From assembly GCA_022340775.1 (NCBI GenBank), contig JAJDNH010000086.1, positions 1 to 54,958 on the forward strand: 54,958 bases of DNA, in the 5' to 3' direction. This document shows positions 17,465 through 25,839 of the stretch, one piece after another (the first letter of the stretch is position 1; each line of letters opens with the position of its first letter). The stretch is from Acidobacteriota bacterium. Lineage in GTDB: Bacteria > Acidobacteriota > Thermoanaerobaculia > Thermoanaerobaculales > Sulfomarinibacteraceae. A model generated the notes under the pieces. It made no database searches, was not told where the DNA came from, and saw only the letters and a program-made list of their open reading frames with translations. The position numbers and the translations under genes were made by a program.

Positions 17465-19345
17465 GTGAGGCACTTCCTGCGCGTCCTGTGGGTGGCCCGG
17501 CGGCACGCGGCATGGGTGCTCCTGGTCATCGTCAGCATGGCGATGGTGGCGTGTGCGACCGTCTTCGCCCTCAACCTGATCCGCCCGATCTACGACAACC
17601 TGCTGAGCCCGGGCGGCGCCTCGCGGGCGGTCAGCGCGGCCGCGACACCCAAACCGTTCCTGGTCAGCCGGCTGGACGCAGTCTCAGCACAGGCGCAGGC
17701 CTGGATCCAGGCCCGTCTCGGCACGGGCCGGTCGACCCTGCTCCTGCTGGTGTTGGTCGCGATCGTCGCCAAGAACGTGTTCACCTTCCTGGCCCGCTAC
17801 TCCGTCGCTCAGCTGGGACTGGCCACGGTCAGGGACCTCCGCGACCTGGTGTTCGACGCCGTCCTCCGCCAGAGCCCGCGCTACTTTCACGACGTTTCGT
17901 CGGGTGTGCTGATGTCCCGGGTCGTCAACGACGTCCGACTGGTCCAGGAGGCGCTCGCGGAGCGTTTCGGCGATCTGCTGCAGAGCTCGGTGACCCTGAT
18001 CGGCATCCTCGCCTACCTGTTCTCGCTCAACCTCCACCTGTCCCTCGTGGTGCTGCTGCTGGCACCTCTGCTGCTGGCGCCCGTCGTCCACTTCGCGCGC
18101 CGGCTACGGCGCCGCTCCTGGCAATCCCAGGAGCGAATGGGCGATCTCACCACCGTCCTCGACGAGGCCGTGCACGGGATGAAGGTGATCCAGGCGTTCG
18201 GGATGGAGAGATTCGAGGCAGAACGGTTCAGGAACGCTACCCAACGCCACTTCTGGGCCAACCTGCGAGCGCGCGCGATCCAGATCGCCAACGCGCCGGT
18301 GATGGAGATCGTGGGCGCCGTTGGAGCGCTGGCCCTGATCGGGTACGCTTCATCGAGGATCGCCAGCGGTGCCATGACTATCGGCGACTTCTCGGCGTTC
18401 CTGCTCGGCCTGTGGGCCGCCTACGCACCGGTCAAGAACCTCAACCAGTTCAATCTGGCGTTGCAGCAGGCGGTGGTGGCGTCCGAGCGGATCTTCCAGG
18501 TGATCGACGAGCCCGTCGACATCCTCGACCTGCCGGGCGCGGTTGTCCTGCAGGGGGTCGGAGACGGCGTCGAGCTGGAAGGCGTGTGGTTCGCTTACGA
18601 GGACGACGCCTGGGTCCTGTCCGACCTCCGCATGGCGATCCCGACCGGACGAACGGTAGCCCTCGTCGGGCCGTCCGGAGCCGGCAAGAGCACGGTGGCC
18701 CAGCTCATCCCCCGGTTCTGGGACGTGCAGAGGGGGGCGGTCCGGGTCGGGGGCCGCGACGTGCGCGAGTCAACGCTAGCCAGCCTGCGCGGGCTGATCG
18801 GTCTCGTCACCCAGGAGACGATCCTGTTCAACGACACGGTCCGCGCCAACATCGCATTCGGCCGCGACAACCCATCCCAGGACCGCATCGAGGCGGCGGC
18901 ACGAGCGGCGTTCGCGCACGACTTCATCCTCCAGCTGCCGAAGGGCTACGACACGGTGATCGGTGAGAGCGGTCTCAGCCTGTCGGGCGGGCAACGCCAG
19001 CGGTTGGCGATCGCCCGAGCCCTGTTCAAGGATCCCCCGATACTGATCCTCGACGAGGCAACGTCCTCGCTGGACGCCGAGTCCGAGCGACTTGTGCAGG
19101 AGGCACTCGAGAACCTCATGAAGGGCCGCACGACGCTGGTCATCGCGCACCGTCTGTCGACGGTCAGAAACGCCAACGAGATCCTGGTGCTGCACGAGGG
19201 CAGGATCGTCGAGCGGGGGACCTTCCGTAACCTGCTGGAGGCCGATGGCGTGTTCGCCCATCTGGTTTCTATGCACGAGCTGGCGGGCGGGGATGACGCG
19301 CCGCCGCCGGTTCCGGAAGAGAGCGAGGAGAGATCCGGTTCATGA
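17465..19345 (+). CDS. MsbA-like ABC exporter (fused permease-ATPase)
   Basis: Predicted 626-residue half-transporter. The N-terminal membrane domain has about six helices (15-320); the ATPase domain has Walker A GPSGAGKST (about 402), signature LSGGQRQRLAIARAL (about 505), Walker B ILILDEATSSLD and H-loop IAHRLSTV. The family flips lipids, glycolipids or peptides, with MsbA (lipid A core) the closest archetype. GTG 17465 lies 5 bp after the asnB stop, and the stop overlaps the next gene (ATGA). Next to GT4, PAP2 and AsnB, an envelope lipid or lipid-linked glycan is the likeliest cargo, but that is inference. Confidence 0.88.
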   Translation: MRHFLRVLWVARRHAAWVLLVIVSMAMVACATVFALNLIRPIYDNLLSPGGASRAVSAAATPKPFLVSRLDAVSAQAQAWIQARLGTGRSTLLLLVLVAIVAKNVFTFLARYSVAQLGLATVRDLRDLVFDAVLRQSPRYFHDVSSGVLMSRVVNDVRLVQEALAERFGDLLQSSVTLIGILAYLFSLNLHLSLVVLLLAPLLLAPVVHFARRLRRRSWQSQERMGDLTTVLDEAVHGMKVIQAFGMERFEAERFRNATQRHFWANLRARAIQIANAPVMEIVGAVGALALIGYASSRIASGAMTIGDFSAFLLGLWAAYAPVKNLNQFNLALQQAVVASERIFQVIDEPVDILDLPGAVVLQGVGDGVELEGVWFAYEDDAWVLSDLRMAIPTGRTVALVGPSGAGKSTVAQLIPRFWDVQRGAVRVGGRDVRESTLASLRGLIGLVTQETILFNDTVRANIAFGRDNPSQDRIEAAARAAFAHDFILQLPKGYDTVIGESGLSLSGGQRQRLAIARALFKDPPILILDEATSSLDAESERLVQEALENLMKGRTTLVIAHRLSTVRNANEILVLHEGRIVERGTFRNLLEADGVFAHLVSMHELAGGDDAPPPVPEESEERSGS

Positions 19346-20484
19346 TGAAGATGCGCGCGGTCGGCTCATCCAGACGCCGAACGACCGGCGGCACCGGCTC
19401 GGAAGGACCGGCCCCGGCAGGCAGGGCGAGGTCGCTCGGGCTTGCCGCCGTCGTCGGCCTCGCCGCAGTTGCCGCTGCCTGCGGGGGCGCCACCGAGAAC
19501 CCGCCCAAGCCGGCGCCGGCCGTAACCACCGTTGCCGCCGCCGAACGGCGGGTCGAGGTCGCGCTCCCCTTCACGGGCCGGGTCGAGCCCGCGCAAGCTG
19601 TTCGGCTGGTGGCCCTGATCGCGGGTCGCGTGACCCGGGTGAAGGTAGCGGATGGCGCACGGGTCGCCGCCGGGCAGGTCCTGCTGGAGTTGGGCGGACC
19701 ACAGGCGGAGGCTCAGCGCCGCGATCTCGCGGCCGCCGCCGACGGCGCACGGCAGGAGGTGGCGGCGGCCACGGCACGCCTCGCACAAGCCCAACGACGA
19801 GCCCGATCCCACCTCGCCGGGCCCGGCGAGGTGACCAGGGCGGAGCAGGATGCCGCAACGAGCAGGGCAGCCCTGGCCGCGGCTACGGCAGCGCTCGATC
19901 GCTTCGACGCAGCACGGTCGGTGATCGCGCCGGTATCCGGACGCTTCACGAGCCGCAGGGTCAGCCCGGGACAGGACGTCTCTTCAGGCGACTCGTTGGC
20001 CGAGATTCTCGAACCGGGCTCGCTACGGGTCAACGCCAGCGTCATGCCCAGGGCCGGCTTCGAGCCCGGTACCGGGCAGCAGGCCGAGATCGACCGCGAC
20101 CCCGGTTCGCCGCCTCTCCGAGCCGTTGTCACAGCCATCCAGCCAATGGGCCGCCCGGCGGGGACGGTGCAGGTCTGGCTGACGGGAAAAGCTCTCGGCT
20201 CACTGGTGCCGGGAACGGCCGTACGCGGACGCATCGTGGTGGCGGTCCACGATCACGCGGTAACCGTCCCGACCGCAGCGATCGTACGGGACGAGCACGA
20301 CCGGCCGCTCGTCTTCGTCGGCCGTACCGCACCGTACCGAAGGCGCCTGGTAGCCACCGGCGAGACCGGGCCCGGGTGGATTGAGATCACCAGCGGCCTC
20401 GAGGCCGGCGACGAGGTCGTGACCGCTGGCGCATACGAGCTCTACTGGTCCAGCTTCGCCAAGACCTACAAGGCCGCCGACTGA
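19342..20484 (+). CDS. Second RND efflux periplasmic adaptor, lipoprotein
   Basis: Predicted 380-residue HlyD/AcrA-type adaptor. A long, basic pre-segment of about 30 residues precedes the hydrophobic stretch, which ends in lipobox VAAAC. The lipoyl half-motif RVTRVKVADGARVAAGQVLL, a helical hairpin (about 118-185), the second half SVIAPVSGRFTSRRVSPGQD and beta-barrel domains follow. Start is ATG 19342 overlapping the ABC stop. The next gene is the cognate RND permease, 241 bp away across an unusual repeat-rich gap, so co-transcription is possible but not assured. Confidence 0.87.
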   Translation: MMKMRAVGSSRRRTTGGTGSEGPAPAGRARSLGLAAVVGLAAVAAACGGATENPPKPAPAVTTVAAAERRVEVALPFTGRVEPAQAVRLVALIAGRVTRVKVADGARVAAGQVLLELGGPQAEAQRRDLAAAADGARQEVAAATARLAQAQRRARSHLAGPGEVTRAEQDAATSRAALAAATAALDRFDAARSVIAPVSGRFTSRRVSPGQDVSSGDSLAEILEPGSLRVNASVMPRAGFEPGTGQQAEIDRDPGSPPLRAVVTAIQPMGRPAGTVQVWLTGKALGSLVPGTAVRGRIVVAVHDHAVTVPTAAIVRDEHDRPLVFVGRTAPYRRRLVATGETGPGWIEITSGLEAGDEVVTAGAYELYWSSFAKTYKAAD

Positions 20485-20572
20485 TGATCTCAGGCCAGAA
20501 ACCAGGAACCATTGAGGGCATGCCCGTATCAGGTCACGGCCATACCGCAACCCTTCCGGTCCGGTCTCGTGC

Positions 20573-20592
20573 CGTATCACCCTTCGGATACG
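20573..20592. repeat. Short hairpin in the gap before the second RND pump
   Basis: CGTATC (20573-20578) and GATACG (20587-20592) form a 6-bp stem with an 8-nt loop about 90 nt after the adaptor stop. No T-run follows, so it is not a classic terminator. It may be a worn relative of the palindromic elements at 30641 and 34967, whose centres also hold GTAT/GTAC arms. Confidence 0.35.
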
Positions 20593-20597
20593 CCTGC

Positions 20598-20640
20598 TCT
20601 TCTGAACCTAATTACCTAATCACTCAATTACTTAGTCACT
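20598..20640. repeat. TAATCAC tract, copy 1
   Basis: Degenerate 7-9-bp units of the type (C)CTAATCAC/CTTAGTCAC. The first 22 bp match the tract at 30862 with two differences (TTCTGRACC then TAATYACC). Read on the minus strand it is dense in TGA, TAA and TAG in several frames. Confidence 0.6.
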
Positions 20641-20660
20641 CGACTCTATCGCTCGTGTAC

Positions 20661-20725
20661 TTCCTGACTTTCTCACTTTCTCACCTTCTCACCTCTTCAC
20701 TTCCTCACCTCCTCACCTTCTCCCC
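20661..20725. repeat. Pyrimidine-rich CTCACC repeats abutting the RND start codon
   Basis: Sixty-five bases immediately before ATG 20726 consist of about seven imperfect 7-9-bp units such as TTCTCACC and TCCTCACC, with almost no purines on the coding strand except isolated A and one early G. There is therefore no Shine-Dalgarno for the RND gene. A shorter tract of the same kind lies at 41731-41757. Confidence 0.7.
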
Positions 20726-23700
20726 ATGCGTCGTCTGATCTCCCACCTGATCAAGCGGCCCCTCGAGGCCGGCCTGGCGGCCCTGGTGGTGACGTTGCTC
20801 GGCCTGTACGGAGCGGGCCACATGAGCGTCGACCTGTTTCCCAACCTCGACGTGCCGGTGGTGCAGGTGATCGCTCACGCGCCCGGAGCTGCGCCGCAGG
20901 ACCTGGAGCTCACGGTGACCCGTCCCGTGGAAAATGCTCTCAAGGGCGCTCCCGGAATCCGCCGAGTCGCCTCGACCACCCTGCAAGGGGTGGTTGTGAT
21001 CACGGTCCAGTTTGCGTGGGGCACAAGGGTCAGCGACGCCCGGCAGATCGTGCTCGGCCGTCTCGGGGAGGTCCGCTCGCGGCTGCCGGCCGGCGTAGTG
21101 CCCAGGCTCGAGCACATCGGAACCACGCTCCAAGAGGTTGGCGGCTGGGCAATCTGGGGGGCCGGCGATCCGCTCGAGGTGGGTCCGATCGTGCGCCGCG
21201 ACCTGGTCGCGCGGCTGATGACGGTGGACGGGGTGTCACTGGTCGACGTGATTGGCGGCGAACGGCTGGCGTTCTGGATCGATGTCCAGCCAGAGCGCCT
21301 GGCCGCACTGGGCCTCACCCTGAGTGATCTCGAGGCTGCCGTGCGGCGCACTCATGGCGCCGACGTCGCGGGCTTCATCGAGCGTGCCAACGAGGACGTG
21401 GTGGTTCGGGCCGACTCGCGACTGCTGACGATCTCCGCCCTGGCCGCGGTGCCGGTTCCGCTCCCCGACGGCCGCAGCTTGACACTCGGGGAGGTCGCGA
21501 CCGTACATGAGGGGCGGGCGCCGCGCCACAGTGAGGTTCGTGCGGACGGCGTGCCGGCAATGGCGATCTTCGTCCGCAAGCAGCCCGGAGCCAGCACCAT
21601 CACCGTCGAGCGCGCGGTCGAGGAGGAGCTCGCGCAGGCACAGTCTCTGCTGCCCCCGGGGACCCACATCGAAAAGTTCTACGACCAGTCTGAGGTCCTG
21701 GTCGAGGCGCGAACGGCCATCGTCCACGATCTGCTCGCCGGAGCCCTTCTGGCTGTTCTCGTGCTGTGGCTGTTCCTCGGCTCACCGCGGCCGACCATCG
21801 CGGTCGCCCTCACGATCCCCCTTTCCCTCCTCGCCACGCTGATCGTCCTATGGCTCGCCGGGCAGAGCCTCAACGTCATCACGATGGCTGCGCTCACGCT
21901 CGCGGTCGGCATGATCGTTGACGATGCGATCGTGGTGACGGAGAACGTCTTCAGACACCGCGAGGCGGGTGAGGACCCAGCCGAAGCGGCCGCCACAGGA
22001 ACCTCCGAGATCGCCGCCGCCGACGCCTCCGGCACCTTCACCACGGTCGCCGCCTTCGTGCCTCTGCTGATGGTCGGTGGGCTGGCGGCGGTGTTCCTGC
22101 GCCCGTTCGGGCTCACCGTGTCGGCAGCGCTGCTGGCATCGCTCGTTCTCTCGCTGACAACGGTCCCGGTCATCCTGGCGCGCGGGACCGGCGCCGGCGC
22201 CGGCCGGGCGCCGGGCCGCCGCGTGCTGCTGTACCTGGAACGGCGGATGGACGCCACGCTTGGGTGGGTGCTCCGTCACCGCGTGCTGACCTTGCTGACG
22301 ACCGCCGTGCTGGGGCTTCTTCTGTTCGTGTCGCCGGCGTTGCGTCATGGAACGGTCTCCCTGCTGCCACCGGTCGACGAGGGGGCACTGCTCGTGGAGT
22401 ACGTTCTGCCTCCCGGCGTGTCGTTGCGGGAGAGCCTGCGCGTCGGTCAGGAGATCGGCCTGCGCGCCTCGAAGCTGCCCGGCGTTCTCCTGGTGGAGGA
22501 GAGGGTCGGCGCGCCACAGGGCGGCGCCAGCGTGGAGGGAATCAACCGCGGCGAGCTTCGGATCAAGCTCGCCCCACTCGACTCCGGGCGGCCCTCTGCC
22601 GATCAGCTGCTGCAGCGGCTGAGCCGGAGGTGTACCGATATCCCGGGCGTGATCCTGCAGCTGCATCAACCAACCCAGGAGCGGATGGACGAGGCGTTTT
22701 CGGGCCTGCCCACGGTGTTCGGAGTCACCATTTTCGGGCCCGAGCTGGCTCGGCTCGAGGCCATCTCGGTTCGTGTCGAGAAGATTCTCGACGACGACCC
22801 TGCGGTCCACAACGTCGTCAACAACTCGCGCTTCCACAGGCCGCAGCTCGACGTCCGCATCGACGGCGCCCGTTGCGCGGCCCTCGGCGTGGACCCGGCC
22901 GACGCACGCCGTGCCGTTGCCGCCGCGCTGTGGGGAGACGAAGTGCTGCGGGTGCTTCGCAACCGCCAGCAGGTCGGAATCCTACTCAGGGTCGAGGGCT
23001 TCGGACAGGGGCTCGAGGCGATCGGCACCCTGCCGGTACCGACCCACACCGGCAGCGTGGTGCCGCTGGCGAAGGTGGCAACGCTCACACTGCACCGGGT
23101 CGCCGCCCAGATCAACCGCCTCAACGGCCAGCGCGAGCTCACCCTTCCCGCAGAGGTGACCGGCAACTTGGTCGGCGTGGCGCGCCGCCTCGACCGCCGC
23201 TTCGCCTCCATGAAGCTGCCGCCGGGCTACAGCGTCGAGTGTACGGGACAGTACCGGGTTCTGCTCAAGACCGCACGTGAGCTCGCCTTTGTGCTGCTGT
23301 CGGCGGCGGCGGTGATTCTCGCCATCATGACCCTGGAGTTCGGGTCGCTGAGGCAAGCGGCTTGGATCCTCGCCGTCGTTCCCGTCAGCCTGGGCGGCGG
23401 TGCCGCCGGGCTCGCTCTCACCGGCGCGGGCCTCAACGTGGCGGCCGCCATGGGTGCTCTCACGCTCCTCGGTATCGGCGTCAACAACGGCATCGTGCTG
23501 CTCGACTTCGCCAACCGCCTGCACCGGGACGGGGCCGAGCCGGCAGCCGCGCTGCGCACTGCGGCCCGCATCCGTTTGCGGCCGATCCTCGCCACCAGCC
23601 TAACCACGATCGCCGGCCTACTGCCCTCAGCCATCGGGCTCGGCACCGGGCAGCACGTCTTCCAGCCGTTCGCGATCATGGTCATCTGCGGCCTTGCGGT

Positions 23701-23755
23701 CGGCACGCTCGCGACCCTGCTCGTGCTCCCGGCCGCGGTGCTCCGCCTCCGCTGA
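20726..23755 (+). CDS. Second RND efflux pump permease
   Basis: Predicted 1009-residue RND pump. Helix 1 near residue 20 is followed by SVDLFPNLDVPVV. Helix 4 has the acid pair in LAVGMIVDDAIVVTEN and helix 10 reads GIGVNNGIVLLDFANRL. Helix 10 lacks the HME-type glutamate seen in the first pump, so the two probably have different substrates; this one is nearer the HAE-1 type. The adaptor lies upstream. ATG 20726 starts the normal RND N-terminus but is preceded only by pyrimidines, so initiation must be SD-independent. It ends 16 bp from the convergent phzF-type gene. Confidence 0.88.
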   Translation: MRRLISHLIKRPLEAGLAALVVTLLGLYGAGHMSVDLFPNLDVPVVQVIAHAPGAAPQDLELTVTRPVENALKGAPGIRRVASTTLQGVVVITVQFAWGTRVSDARQIVLGRLGEVRSRLPAGVVPRLEHIGTTLQEVGGWAIWGAGDPLEVGPIVRRDLVARLMTVDGVSLVDVIGGERLAFWIDVQPERLAALGLTLSDLEAAVRRTHGADVAGFIERANEDVVVRADSRLLTISALAAVPVPLPDGRSLTLGEVATVHEGRAPRHSEVRADGVPAMAIFVRKQPGASTITVERAVEEELAQAQSLLPPGTHIEKFYDQSEVLVEARTAIVHDLLAGALLAVLVLWLFLGSPRPTIAVALTIPLSLLATLIVLWLAGQSLNVITMAALTLAVGMIVDDAIVVTENVFRHREAGEDPAEAAATGTSEIAAADASGTFTTVAAFVPLLMVGGLAAVFLRPFGLTVSAALLASLVLSLTTVPVILARGTGAGAGRAPGRRVLLYLERRMDATLGWVLRHRVLTLLTTAVLGLLLFVSPALRHGTVSLLPPVDEGALLVEYVLPPGVSLRESLRVGQEIGLRASKLPGVLLVEERVGAPQGGASVEGINRGELRIKLAPLDSGRPSADQLLQRLSRRCTDIPGVILQLHQPTQERMDEAFSGLPTVFGVTIFGPELARLEAISVRVEKILDDDPAVHNVVNNSRFHRPQLDVRIDGARCAALGVDPADARRAVAAALWGDEVLRVLRNRQQVGILLRVEGFGQGLEAIGTLPVPTHTGSVVPLAKVATLTLHRVAAQINRLNGQRELTLPAEVTGNLVGVARRLDRRFASMKLPPGYSVECTGQYRVLLKTARELAFVLLSAAAVILAIMTLEFGSLRQAAWILAVVPVSLGGGAAGLALTGAGLNVAAAMGALTLLGIGVNNGIVLLDFANRLHRDGAEPAAALRTAARIRLRPILATSLTTIAGLLPSAIGLGTGQHVFQPFAIMVICGLAVGTLATLLVLPAAVLRLR

Positions 23756-23771
23756 TCCGAGGCATGCCAGG

Positions 23772-24554
23772 CTAGGCGAGGAGATCACCTCGCATCACGG
23801 TGACCGCGCGGCCGGAGATCGCGACGCGCTCACCCCGGACCCGAACACGCACGACTCCACTACGCGTCGAGGCCTGGTAGCCGACCACATTGTGGCGGCC
23901 GAGACGTCCGCTCCAGAACGGCCCAAGAACGCAGTGCGCGGAGCCGGTAACGGGATCTTCGGGAACGCCGACTGCCGGGGCGAAGAACCGCGAGACGAAG
24001 TCGAAACGTTCGTCCGCCGATGCCGCCGTCACGATGATGCCACGCGCGGTCACGCGCAGGAGCGCTCCCGTGTCCGGTTTCAGGGACCGCACGACCTCAT
24101 CGGACTCGAGCTCCACGAGCAGATCCTCGGTGCTGGTACCGACCCATCGCAAACCGGCGCCGAGCGCCTCGGCGAGGCCAGCGGGCGCATCGATCGCGGT
24201 GGGCGGCCGGGACGGAAAATCGAGCTCGATGAGCTCGCCTTCGGCCCGCGCCAACAGCTCTCCGCTGCGCGTGGCGTAGTGGATCACTTCCGCCTCACAC
24301 AGACCCTCGCTCCACAACACGTGCGAAGTTGCGAGCGTGGCGTGGCCACACAGCTCGACCTCGACCACCGGAGTAAACCAGCGCAGGCGGAAGCGATCAC
24401 CCTCCGGATGGACGAACGCCGTCTCGGAGAGGTTCATCTCTGCCGCCACGGCCTGCATCCAGGACTCGGCGGCCGGCTGTTCCAGCGGCACGACCGCGGC
24501 CGGGTTGCCGGCGAACGGCTCGGCTGTGAAAGCATCGACCTGGTAGACCTTCAT
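23772..24554 (-). CDS. PhzF-family isomerase
   Basis: Predicted 260-residue two-lobed isomerase of the PhzF/diaminopimelate-epimerase fold. It begins MKVYQVDAFTAEPFAGNPAA, the diagnostic PhzF start, and has the catalytic glutamate Glu44 in NLSETAF. The second lobe has PVTGSAHCVLG. PhzF acts on trans-2,3-dihydro-3-hydroxyanthranilate; most relatives outside phenazine clusters have unknown substrates, and no other phenazine gene is present here. ATG 24554 with GGGAG upstream is preferred over the longer open frame. It lies 4 bp after the aminotransferase stop in the same operon. Confidence 0.88.
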   Translation of the reverse strand: MKVYQVDAFTAEPFAGNPAAVVPLEQPAAESWMQAVAAEMNLSETAFVHPEGDRFRLRWFTPVVEVELCGHATLATSHVLWSEGLCEAEVIHYATRSGELLARAEGELIELDFPSRPPTAIDAPAGLAEALGAGLRWVGTSTEDLLVELESDEVVRSLKPDTGALLRVTARGIIVTAASADERFDFVSRFFAPAVGVPEDPVTGSAHCVLGPFWSGRLGRHNVVGYQASTRSGVVRVRVRGERVAISGRAVTVMRGDLLA

Positions 24555-24558
24555 GGGA

Positions 24559-25809
24559 TCATCTCCCGAGGGTCCTGCCGGCGGCCGCCGGCACCTCTGC
24601 TCCGACAGCGCCTTCCCCAGCCTCCTCCAACACCTCCCCAAGGACCTGGGCCAGCCGGCGCACGCCGTCCCGAATCCGCTCCTCCGGCATCGCCGAGAAG
24701 TTGAGGCGCATGGTGTTCTCGTGGCCTCCGTTGGGGTAGAACGACGAGCCGGGCACGAAAGCCACGTTCTGCTCCAGCGACCGCTCGAGCACCTTCCGGG
24801 CGTCGGTCCCGTCGGGCAGCTCGACCCACAAGAACATACCGCCCTGCGGACGGTTGTAGACGATGCCCGGAGGGAACGCCTCTTCCATGGTCCTCAGCAT
24901 GATGTCTCGCCGTCGCCGGTAGGTGTCGCGAATACGCTCGATGTCGGCCTCGAGATCGAACAGCTCGAGGTACACCGCGACCTGTCGCTGGCACAGGGTG
25001 GAGGTGTGGAGATCGGCACCCTGCTTGACCATCACGTACCGCTCGCGAAGCGCGCGCTCAGCCGCCAACCAGCCCACGCGCAGGCCGGGGCAGAAGGTCT
25101 TCGAGAAGGTGCCGAGAAACACGACCAGTCCATTCGTATCCAGAGTCTTCAGCGACGGCACCGCCGCCCCCTCGAAGCGCAGCTCGGCGTACGGGCTATC
25201 CTCTAGGACCGGAAGATCATGGCGCGCAATGACCTCGAGGAACGCTTGCCGGCGCTCGAGCGACCAGGTGTGTCCGGTCGGGTTCTGGAACTCGGGTACA
25301 ACGTACACCAGCTTGACCCGGTCGTTCTCGGCCAAGCGCCTCTCGAGCTCGGTGATGACCATCCCCTCGTCGTCGGTCGGCACCTCGACGAAGCGCGGCC
25401 GGTACGCCCGCAAGGCGTTGATCGCGCCGAGGTAGGTCGGGCTCTCGCACAGAACCACGTCGCCCTCGTCGAGGAACAGCTTGCCCGACAGGTCGAGCCC
25501 CTGCTGCGAGCCCGAGGTGATCAGGATCTCGTCACTCCGGACATCGGTTCCCAGGACCTGGTTCATGCGCTCGACGATGGCCTCGCGCAGAGCCGGATCG
25601 CCTTCGGTGGTTGAGTACTGCAGGGCCCGGTAGCCGTCACGCGCCAGGACCTCCTCCGTCACCCGCGCCACCCTCTCCACCGGAAACAGCTCGGCCGCCG
25701 GCATCCCACCGGCAAACGAAATCATCCCCGGTCTCTGGGTCAGCTTGAGGATCTCGCGGATCTCCGAGGTGCGCATCTCCGCCATCCGGCTTGCCAGCTC
25801 AACGCTCAT
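24559..25809 (-). CDS. PLP-dependent aminotransferase (class I/II, LysN/2-aminoadipate-like)
   Basis: Predicted 416-residue fold-type I aminotransferase. Visible features are YSTTEGDPALREAI, SGSQQGLDLSGKL, Asn176 in QNPTG, Asp204 and Tyr207 in LEDSPYAEL, and the PLP lysine Lys237 in GTFSKTFCPGLRVGW. The family transfers amino groups from aromatic, branched or 2-aminoadipate donors. It is closely similar in layout to the aminotransferase domain of the MocR regulator next door, so one may derive from the other. ATG 25809 lies 30 bp after the regulator stop. Confidence 0.9.
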   Translation of the reverse strand: MSVELASRMAEMRTSEIREILKLTQRPGMISFAGGMPAAELFPVERVARVTEEVLARDGYRALQYSTTEGDPALREAIVERMNQVLGTDVRSDEILITSGSQQGLDLSGKLFLDEGDVVLCESPTYLGAINALRAYRPRFVEVPTDDEGMVITELERRLAENDRVKLVYVVPEFQNPTGHTWSLERRQAFLEVIARHDLPVLEDSPYAELRFEGAAVPSLKTLDTNGLVVFLGTFSKTFCPGLRVGWLAAERALRERYVMVKQGADLHTSTLCQRQVAVYLELFDLEADIERIRDTYRRRRDIMLRTMEEAFPPGIVYNRPQGGMFLWVELPDGTDARKVLERSLEQNVAFVPGSSFYPNGGHENTMRLNFSAMPEERIRDGVRRLAQVLGEVLEEAGEGAVGAEVPAAAGRTLGR

Positions 25810-25839
25810 GCTCGTTCCTCCAGTCTCATGATCAGTCCC

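Noticed and set aside
23772-24554. Phenazine biosynthesis cluster
   Set aside because: Only the PhzF-type isomerase is present; phzA, B, D, E and G are absent, and PhzF homologs are common outside phenazine pathways.
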